Of a stretch of DNA of 64,000 nt, positions 58,314-64,000 are shown one piece after another. The stretch comes from Streptomyces sp. RerS4. Lineage in GTDB: Bacteria > Actinomycetota > Actinomycetes > Streptomycetales > Streptomycetaceae. Position numbers and translations under genes: made by a program. Under the pieces are notes generated by a model that ran no database searches, was not told the origin of the DNA, and saw only the letters and a list, made by a program, of their open reading frames with translations. The stretch spans positions 124,001 through 188,000 of the forward strand of contig NZ_CP097323.1 in the NCBI RefSeq assembly GCF_023515955.1. Reading direction: 5' to 3'. How positions within the stretch are numbered: position 1 is the stretch's first letter; each line of letters starts with the position of its first letter.

Positions 58314-59873
58314 ATGCCCCGCACCCCCAAACCCGTCGCCCTGCGCACCCCCCGCCGCATCACCCGCTCCACCGAAACCGACCGGGACCGCGACGCCCGA
58401 CGGGCCCGACGCATCCTCCAGGGCCGCTTCGCCCCCCGCCTCGGCTGGGGCGGCCGCTTCGGCGGTCGCGCCTCCGTCGAGGACGCCGGCACCGTCCACA
58501 CCGGCCCCACCACCCAGGCCGGCGGCCTCTACCCCTTCCTCCTCGGCGCGGGCCTCCCCCCGCGCGGCGTCCCGGTCGGCCGGGACGTCCTCACCGGAGA
58601 ACTCGTCTGCGTCGACCCGTCCGGCTGGACCGGCAAGCTGACCACCAACCCGGGCGTGTGGGTCATGTCGCAGCCCGGCGCCGGCAAGTCGGCCCTGGTC
58701 AAACGGATCTGCCTCGTCTACTCCGCCTACGGGCACATGGTGTGCGTCCCCGGTGACGTCAAGGGCGAGTACAGCACCCTGATCGGCGAACTCGGCGGCT
58801 CCGTCGTCCGCATCGGCGACGGCATCGGCCGCATCAACCCCCTCGACTCCGGCCCCCTCAAAGGCCGCGCCGACACCCTGCCGCCCGCCCGCCGCCACGC
58901 CCTCCTCGACGTCCTCAACGGCCGCCGCCTGGAGACCCTCGTCGCGCTCCTGTCCACCAAACACGGCCTGGGCCGGCCCGCCGACGAGATCGAACGCAGC
59001 GCCCTCGACACCGCCGTCCAGCTCGCCTCCGCCGCCCAACCCTCCGGCAGCGACCCGGTCGTCGCCGACGTCGTACGGGTCCTGCGTGCCGCCCCCGAAG
59101 AACTCCGCGCGAAGCTGGCCGCCGACGGCGAGCGCTACCAGGACCTGACCCGATCGGTCATCGCCGGTCTCGACAACCTCATCGGCGGCCCGCTCAAGGG
59201 CCTGTTCGACGGGCCCACCACCACGCCCCTCGACATCAACGCGCCCGCCGTCTCCGTCGACATCTCCGCGCTCCGGGCGCGCGGCAACGACGTGGTCTCC
59301 GCCGGGATGATCGCCACCTGGGCGTACACCTACAGCTCCATCGACTCCGCCCGCTCCATCGGCCTCATGGACCGCAAACTCGTCCTGCCCATGGACGAGA
59401 TGTGGCGCGCCCTGCGCTCCGGCCCCGGCCTGGTCGACGCCATGGACGCCATCTCCCGCCTCAACCGCACCACCGATGACGTCACCCTCTACGTCACCCA
59501 CTCGCTCCTCGACGTCGAGGCGCTGCCCACCGAAACCGACCGGGCCAAGGCCCGCGGCCTGATGGACCGCTGCGACACCTGGGTCATCGGTGCCTCCTCG
59601 GAAGAGGAACTGGGCCGCGTCACCGGCAAGCGGTCCCTGACCGAACAGGAACGCATGATGATCGGCTCGTGGTCCTCGGCCACCTCCACCGGCCTGGACA
59701 TCGACCCCACCCTTGCCGACGACGCGCGGGAACCCCCCTGCCACCACCCGGGCCGCGGCAAATACCTGATCAAGGTCGGCACCCGCCCCGGCATCGCGGC
59801 CGCCCTGGAACTCACCCCCACCGAACAACGCCTCTACCGCACCGACCCCACCCAACGCCGCCCCCGCCGCTGA
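58314..59873 (+). CDS. VirB4/TraC-like ATPase
   Basis: A 519-residue P-loop ATPase. Walker A is MSQPGAGKSALVKR (near residue 123), Walker B KLVLPMDEMWRAL (near residue 360), and an arginine/sensor region SRLNRTTDDVTLYVTHSL follows. Sequence GDVKGEYSTLIGELGGSVVR is typical of VirB4/TraC/ conjugation ATPases that energise secretion or DNA transfer. It ends the operon starting at 54032. No relaxase, coupling protein (TraG/FtsK-Tra) or integrase is in the window, so this is probably a chromosomal secretion-like system rather than a self-transmissible element. Confidence 0.88.
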   Translation: MPRTPKPVALRTPRRITRSTETDRDRDARRARRILQGRFAPRLGWGGRFGGRASVEDAGTVHTGPTTQAGGLYPFLLGAGLPPRGVPVGRDVLTGELVCVDPSGWTGKLTTNPGVWVMSQPGAGKSALVKRICLVYSAYGHMVCVPGDVKGEYSTLIGELGGSVVRIGDGIGRINPLDSGPLKGRADTLPPARRHALLDVLNGRRLETLVALLSTKHGLGRPADEIERSALDTAVQLASAAQPSGSDPVVADVVRVLRAAPEELRAKLAADGERYQDLTRSVIAGLDNLIGGPLKGLFDGPTTTPLDINAPAVSVDISALRARGNDVVSAGMIATWAYTYSSIDSARSIGLMDRKLVLPMDEMWRALRSGPGLVDAMDAISRLNRTTDDVTLYVTHSLLDVEALPTETDRAKARGLMDRCDTWVIGASSEEELGRVTGKRSLTEQERMMIGSWSSATSTGLDIDPTLADDAREPPCHHPGRGKYLIKVGTRPGIAAALELTPTEQRLYRTDPTQRRPRR

Positions 59874-59901
59874 TCAGAGACCCCCGTCGCCTGCCGCTCC
59901 G

Positions 59902-60446
59902 TCACGCGCCGCCCCCCTCCCCGGCCCTGATCCGGTACAGCACGCACCGGCGAAGCGGCCCTTCCGGCACGCTCGGGTCCTCGAAGTCGGCGGCCGGGTC
60001 GCGCGTCATGCCGATCCGGCGCATCACCGCCTGCGAACGCAGGTTGGCGACGGTCGTCGACGCCACCACCTCCGACAGCCCGAGCGTCCCGAAGCCGAAC
60101 GCCAGGCAGGCCCGCGCGGCCTCGGTGGCGTAACCGTGACCCCATGCCGAACGCGCCAGCCGCCAGCCGACGTCCACCCCCGCGAACGGCATGTCCGCAC
60201 CCACCTCGTCCAAGCCGGCACGGCCGATGAACTCGCCGCTCTCCCGCGCCTCCAGCGCCCACCACCCGAAGCCCCGCGCGTCGAACGCGGCCCGCATGTC
60301 GGCCACCACGGCATCGCTCTGCTCCCGCGTCAACAGCTCCCCGAGGTGTTCCCGGACCGAGGATCGGCGTTCATCGCCGCCCACGGTTCGAGGTCGCGAT
60401 CCCGCCACCGGCGGAGCAGAAGACGATCGGTACGCAGCTCTGGCAT
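59902..60446 (-). CDS. GNAT N-acetyltransferase, frameshifted near the N-terminus
   Basis: Most of the protein (about 150 residues) is a RimJ/RimL-like GNAT: LTREQSDAVVADMRAAFDAR, GVDVGWRLARSAWGHGYATE (acetyl-CoA loop) and NLRSQAVMRRIGM. The natural start is ATG 60446 in another frame, giving MPELRTDRLLLRRWRDRDLE with NADP before the frame break at about 60360. Inserting one base there (DP-x-VREHLGEL) restores a continuous family sequence. The alternative is a shorter, probably misfolded protein starting upstream in the distal frame. Either a sequencing error or a recent pseudogene. Confidence 0.75.
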
Positions 60447-60535
60447 GCGGCCCAGTCAATCCGACGGAGCTCACGGCGCCGACGTCGACGTCCTCGCCGG
60501 CGTGACAGGGGTTCGAGGCCGTCGTTGATCAAGGC

Positions 60536-60919
60536 ATGCGCGCATCCAGGGACATCGTCACGGGCGTCGGTGCGGCGGCCGCGGCCCTCGCCATCGTCTT
60601 CGCCGCCGGACCGCCCGCGGCGGCTTCGGGCAAGTGGTGCAACCACTCCGTCTGCATCGAGACCTACGACACGGGCACCTACCTCGGCAGGGTGGAGGTG
60701 TCGGTCACCAACACCAACCAGCCCCACCGGATCAGCGCCCGCGTGTGGACAACCGACGGCTGGAGCGCCCGTACCAAGGTCGAGGACGTCGCCAAGTTCC
60801 GCACCTACCGCGACCACGCCTACCCCCAACGCCGCTTCGCCCCCGGCACCAGGCTGTGCGCGGAGGGCTTCCGCGGCGGCGCGAGCGTAGGCCTGCCCTG
60901 CGTGACGCTCACCGACTGA
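60536..60919 (+). CDS. Small secreted protein with four cysteines
   Basis: A 127-residue protein with a signal peptide (GVGAAAAALAIVFAAGPPAA, cleavage near ASG) and a mature part of about 97 residues containing four Cys, probably two disulfides (KWCNHSVCIETY and RLCAEGFRG...LPCVTL). The beta-rich sequence VEVSVTNTNQPHRISARVWT suggests a small beta-sandwich. No family recognised. The start ATG at 60536 has only a weak ribosome-binding site (CAAGG). Confidence 0.65.
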   Translation: MRASRDIVTGVGAAAAALAIVFAAGPPAAASGKWCNHSVCIETYDTGTYLGRVEVSVTNTNQPHRISARVWTTDGWSARTKVEDVAKFRTYRDHAYPQRRFAPGTRLCAEGFRGGASVGLPCVTLTD

Positions 60920-61157
60920 CGCCTCCCCGCCACCGGCCTGCCAGGCGGTAGCCACAGCGCGGCAGCAGCAGTTCCCGAACCCGAGGCCGATCCCGAACCG
61001 GGACCACGGTCCCGGTCACGCCCCCGGCAAGGACCCCAGGCCCGGGTCCGGATCATCCGTTGCCCCGACGCCCGCCGGCCCTCGCGGTGATGGTCTGGAC
61101 ACCGGCCGGAAACCCCCGGCAGACGTCCGCATCCACGCCCGTTCGCCGGAGGACACC

Positions 61158-62735
61158 ATGACCCGCGCCACCCCCACCGCCCGCCGCGCCCTGACGCTCA
61201 CCCTCACCCTCGCCGCCTGCCTCACCTCCTCCCCCGCCCTGGCTGCGGCCGGCCGACCCCCCGCCCCCACCCAGGACGCCACCGCCACCGGCCTCGCCCC
61301 CTACCACCACCAACGCCTCCGCTGGGGCAGCTGCGTCAAGGGCCCCGACGACACGACGGGCCGCGACCTGGACAAGGCCGGCGTGCAGTGCGCGGACGTG
61401 ACCGTTCCGCTGGACTACTCCGCCCCCCGCGGCCGCACCCTCACCGTCGCGATATCCCGCCTCAAGGCCACCGACACCCGCCACCGCATCGGCGCGATCC
61501 TGCTCAACAACGGCGGCCCCGGCGGATCCGCCGTCCAGTCACCGCCCGAGGCCCGCGCGGCGATGAAGGACGTCGGCGCCCGCTTCGACATCATCGGCTT
61601 CGACCCGCGCTTCGTCGGCCGCAGCACCCCCCTGGACTGCGGCTGGCCCGTCGGCATGACCTGGCTCTCGGCCGGCAGCAGCCGCGCCGGCTTCGACCGC
61701 CAGGTCGCCCTTCAAAAGGGCCTCGCCGACAAGTGCCGGGCCACCGACGCCGCGGTGCTCCCGCACATCAGCACCCGCAACACCGCACGCGACATGGACG
61801 TCATCCGCGCCGCGCTCGGCGAGCGGAAGATCTCCTACCTCGGCTACTCGTACGGCACCTACCTCGGCACCGTCTACACGCAGATGTTCCCCGGCCGCCA
61901 CGACCGCGTCGTGCTCGACGGGGCCATCACCCCGGGCGACTGGCGCGCCCGACTGCTCCAGGGCTCCGAGCGCGAGAACGAGAAGGCGCTCTCCGACTGG
62001 GCGGCCTGGGCGGCGCAGCGCCACGACGCCTACGCCCTCGGCCGCACCCGCGCCGACGTACTCGCCACCGTCGACCGTATCCTCGCCGCGTCCGCGCGTA
62101 GCCCCCTGACCATCGGCACCGGTGCCGACACCTTCCGGATCGACGAAAGCCAGGTACCGCTGCTCCTCTTCTCCGGCATCGCGGACGACACCGACGCGGC
62201 GAGGGCGGCCTTCGGCGAGCAGATGTCCGTACTGGCCAAGGCCGCGCAGGGCGCACCGACCGCGCTGTCCCCGGAGTTCGCCGCGGCGCTGCGCTACGCG
62301 CTGCACGGCGAGGGCGGCCCCACGGGCGTGCAGTCCGCCGTCATCTGCGGGGACGTGGCGGCCCCGCGCGACCCCGAGCCGTACTGGCGCGACATCGAGC
62401 GCAGCCGCACCACGCACCCGCTGTTCGGCGCGATGAGCAACAACATCACCCCGTGCGCCTTCTGGGACCGGCCCCGCGAAGAGCCCACCCAGGTGCGGCG
62501 TGACGTCCCGGCCCTCATCGTCGCCGCCACCGGCGACCCCCGCACCACGTACAAGAGCAGCGTCGCCCTGCGCGGCCTGCTGCCGAGCTCCCGGCTGGTC
62601 ACCCTGGAGAACGCCAACCGGCACGCCCTCTTCGGGCTCTACGGCAACACGTGCGTGGACGACGCGGTCAACGACTACCTGGCCACCGGCACCCTCCCGA
62701 CGAAGGACCGGACCTGCTCCCGACAGGAGCGCTAG
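61158..62735 (+). CDS. Secreted tripeptidyl aminopeptidase-like alpha/beta hydrolase
   Basis: A 525-residue exported serine hydrolase of the SlpD/Tap family. It has a signal peptide (RRALTLTLTLAACLTSSPAL), oxyanion region LLNNGGPGGSAVQSP, the nucleophile elbow YLGYSYGTYLGTVYTQMFPG (Ser near residue 232) and a C-terminal TAP-like domain with PALIVAATGDPRT and the late His in NANRHALFG. The usual FDPRGVGRS reads FDPRFVGRS here. It removes N-terminal tri- or dipeptides from extracellular proteins. GGAGGACACC precedes the ATG; the TAG stop belongs to an abutting REP-like arm. Confidence 0.9.
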   Translation: MTRATPTARRALTLTLTLAACLTSSPALAAAGRPPAPTQDATATGLAPYHHQRLRWGSCVKGPDDTTGRDLDKAGVQCADVTVPLDYSAPRGRTLTVAISRLKATDTRHRIGAILLNNGGPGGSAVQSPPEARAAMKDVGARFDIIGFDPRFVGRSTPLDCGWPVGMTWLSAGSSRAGFDRQVALQKGLADKCRATDAAVLPHISTRNTARDMDVIRAALGERKISYLGYSYGTYLGTVYTQMFPGRHDRVVLDGAITPGDWRARLLQGSERENEKALSDWAAWAAQRHDAYALGRTRADVLATVDRILAASARSPLTIGTGADTFRIDESQVPLLLFSGIADDTDAARAAFGEQMSVLAKAAQGAPTALSPEFAAALRYALHGEGGPTGVQSAVICGDVAAPRDPEPYWRDIERSRTTHPLFGAMSNNITPCAFWDRPREEPTQVRRDVPALIVAATGDPRTTYKSSVALRGLLPSSRLVTLENANRHALFGLYGNTCVDDAVNDYLATGTLPTKDRTCSRQER

Positions 62736-62763
62736 GGGGTGTCCGGCGGATCAGGGTCGGATA
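62734..62763. repeat. Single arm of the REP-like repeat
   Basis: AGGGGGTGTCCGGCGGATCA followed by GGGTCGGA copies the arm of the element at 34975-35040. As there, TAG at its edge is the stop codon of the adjacent gene, and it lies between convergent genes. Confidence 0.65.
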
Positions 62764-62766
62764 GGC

Positions 62767-64000
62767 CTACGCGAACATCTCGGCCAGCAGCTCCGGACCG
62801 ATGGCGATCGGAGCCGGGCGGTAGGCCGGCGGCTCGACGCCCATGAGTTCGCGAACGAGGAAGTCCCAGCCGCGCTTGCGGACGTAGGCCAGGCAGTCGA
62901 GGAACGTGTGCTCCGCGCCCGGCACGATCAGCAGTTCGAAGTCCTTGTCGGCGGCGATGAGCCGGTCGGCCAGGCGCAGCGTGTGGTCCGGGTGGACCTG
63001 GTCGTCCATCTCGCCGTGGACGAGGAGCAGTTTGCCGGTCAGGCGATCGGCGAGGTCCACGTTCGCGGTACGGGCCCAGGCCTCGGGGTTGTCCGCGCCG
63101 TCGTAGGTCTCCACGAAGCCCAGGTTGAAGTGACGGGCGTCGTGCGAGCCCGACAGGGCGACGCCGGCCTTGAACAGCTCGGGGAAGTCCAGCATCGCCC
63201 GCGCCGCCGCGTACCCGCCGCCGGAGTGGCCGAACACGCCCACCCGGTCCAGGTCCATCCACGGCCGGGTCCGCGCCAGCTCCCGCAGGGCGGCGGCGTG
63301 GTCGGCCAGGCCGCCGGCGTCCGCCAGCCGGCCGTACGAGGCGTCGTGGAAGGCCTTGCTCCGCCCCGGGGTGCCTCGTCCGTCCAGCGCCACCACGACG
63401 AAGCCCAGCGCCGCGAGGGGTTCCGCGTCCATGCCCATGCCGCCGGGGTCGAAGCCGGGGTCGACCCGGTTGACCTGCGGGCCGGGGTAGACGTTGTCCA
63501 CCACCGCGTAGCGCCGGGCCGGGTCGAACCCGCGCGGCCGGTACAGCACGCCGTAGAGGTCCGTCACGCCGTCGGCCGCCTTGACGCGGAACCGTTCCGG
63601 CGCCGTCCAGCCGGTGGCGGTCAGCTTGGTGATGTCGGCGCGCTCCAGCTCGACCACCACCCGGCCCCTCCAGTCCCGCACCCGGGTCACCGGCGGGGTG
63701 TCGACGGTGGACGCGGAGTCGACGAAGTACTCCTGACCGGCCGTCGGCAGGGTGACGACGTGGTCCAGCCCGTCGTCCGTGAGCTTCGCGAAGCCGGAGC
63801 CGTCCAGACCCACCCGGCACACGGTGCGCCGGTACGGGTCCTCCTCGACCAGCCCGGACGCGGTGAAGTACACGACCCGCTCGGCCTCGTCGACGCGCAG
63901 GATCTGCCGCACCGCCCACTCACCGGACGTGACCTGCCCGAGCAGCGCGCCGGTGCGCAGGTCGTACCGGTACAGGTGGCCCCAGCCGTCCCGCTGCGAG
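62767..64000 (-). CDS. S9-family prolyl oligopeptidase/dipeptidyl peptidase IV-like (partial)
   Basis: The C-terminal 410 residues of a serine peptidase; the N-terminus lies beyond the right edge. The visible part includes the end of a beta-propeller (EDPYRRTVCRVGLDGSGFAK) and the complete alpha/beta-hydrolase domain. The nucleophile is in VGVFGHSGGGYAAARAMLDF, Asp in LLLVHGEMDDQVHPDHTLRL and His in VPGAEHTFLDCLAYVR. DPP IV-type members release N-terminal dipeptides. No signal peptide can be assessed. It converges on the secreted aminopeptidase gene with a REP-like arm between them. Confidence 0.9.
   Translation of the reverse strand, partial: SQRDGWGHLYRYDLRTGALLGQVTSGEWAVRQILRVDEAERVVYFTASGLVEEDPYRRTVCRVGLDGSGFAKLTDDGLDHVVTLPTAGQEYFVDSASTVDTPPVTRVRDWRGRVVVELERADITKLTATGWTAPERFRVKAADGVTDLYGVLYRPRGFDPARRYAVVDNVYPGPQVNRVDPGFDPGGMGMDAEPLAALGFVVVALDGRGTPGRSKAFHDASYGRLADAGGLADHAAALRELARTRPWMDLDRVGVFGHSGGGYAAARAMLDFPELFKAGVALSGSHDARHFNLGFVETYDGADNPEAWARTANVDLADRLTGKLLLVHGEMDDQVHPDHTLRLADRLIAADKDFELLIVPGAEHTFLDCLAYVRKRGWDFLVRELMGVEPPAYRPAPIAIGPELLAEMFA

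Noticed and set aside
52790..59873. A complete integrative conjugative element
   Set aside because: No integrase, excisionase, relaxase, replication protein or att repeats were found in or beside the locus within the window.

Overview
The window is very GC-rich, has many GTG starts and four-base start/stop overlaps (ATGA, GTGA), and carries a SARP-AfsR regulator, a SigJ-type ECF41 sigma factor, a TTA codon gene and an SCO6880-type transfer locus. Together these point to a Streptomyces or close relative. No taxonomic marker gene is present, so the species is inferred from style.

About 1-34.9 kb is a secondary-metabolite gene cluster cut by the left edge. It holds most of a desosamine-type 3-(dimethylamino)-4,6-dideoxyhexose pathway: glucose-1-phosphate thymidylyltransferase (1205-2263), DesI-like 4-aminotransferase and DesII-like radical SAM deaminase (32123-34902), DesV-like 3-aminotransferase (15508-16665), two DesVI-like N,N-dimethyltransferases (27343-28077 and 31410-32126) and a DesVII-type glycosyltransferase (4020-5354). 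A 4,6-dehydratase is not in view. Around it lie four SgcJ/EcaC-like NTF2 proteins, a GMC oxidoreductase, a cobalamin-type radical SAM enzyme coupled to a class V PLP enzyme, a KS(Q)-like/ACP protein, a type II thioesterase, an Sfp-type phosphopantetheinyl transferase, SAM synthetase, proline dehydrogenase and exporters. The most unusual member is an OvoA-like sulfoxide synthase fused to a methyltransferase (28120-30513), the ovothiol-forming architecture. A thio-imidazole or similar C-S bond may therefore be part of the product. No large PKS or NRPS is visible; the scaffold genes may lie left of the window.

Two promoter motifs tie the cluster together. One resembles GCAATCCAGAAGATGCCC and lies upstream of at least eight transcription units. 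The other is a palindrome, TGGCAA-N4-TTGCCA, in front of the thioesterase, KS/ACP and proline dehydrogenase units and next to an XRE/TPR regulator. At 7.1-9.0 kb the cluster is interrupted by debris: a tRNA 3' half, a headless JmjC/cupin gene and a deleted aldo/keto reductase.

From 35 to 47.4 kb are a cation/proton antiporter, an MHS-type transporter, an unknown polytopic membrane protein, a second DHA2 exporter, redox genes and a large SARP regulator. At 47.4-49 kb a TnpB element sits beside a short tRNA-Gly(UCC)-like gene with its own promoter and terminator. The stretch 48.9-52.7 kb holds a methyltransferase, the ECF41 sigma factor and an NDH-2-like flavoprotein. At 52.8-59.9 kb a chromosomal type IV-secretion-like locus carries a lytic transglycosylase/NlpC enzyme, small membrane proteins, a lipoprotein, a VirB6-like protein, an SCO6880-like protein and a VirB4-like ATPase. 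The right end has a frameshifted GNAT gene, a secreted protein, a secreted tripeptidyl-aminopeptidase-like hydrolase and a partial S9 peptidase.

Several genes carry apparent single-base frameshifts (KS/ACP, PPTase, GNAT, JmjC, possibly the MHS transporter). These are either decay or sequencing error and should be settled before function is inferred.
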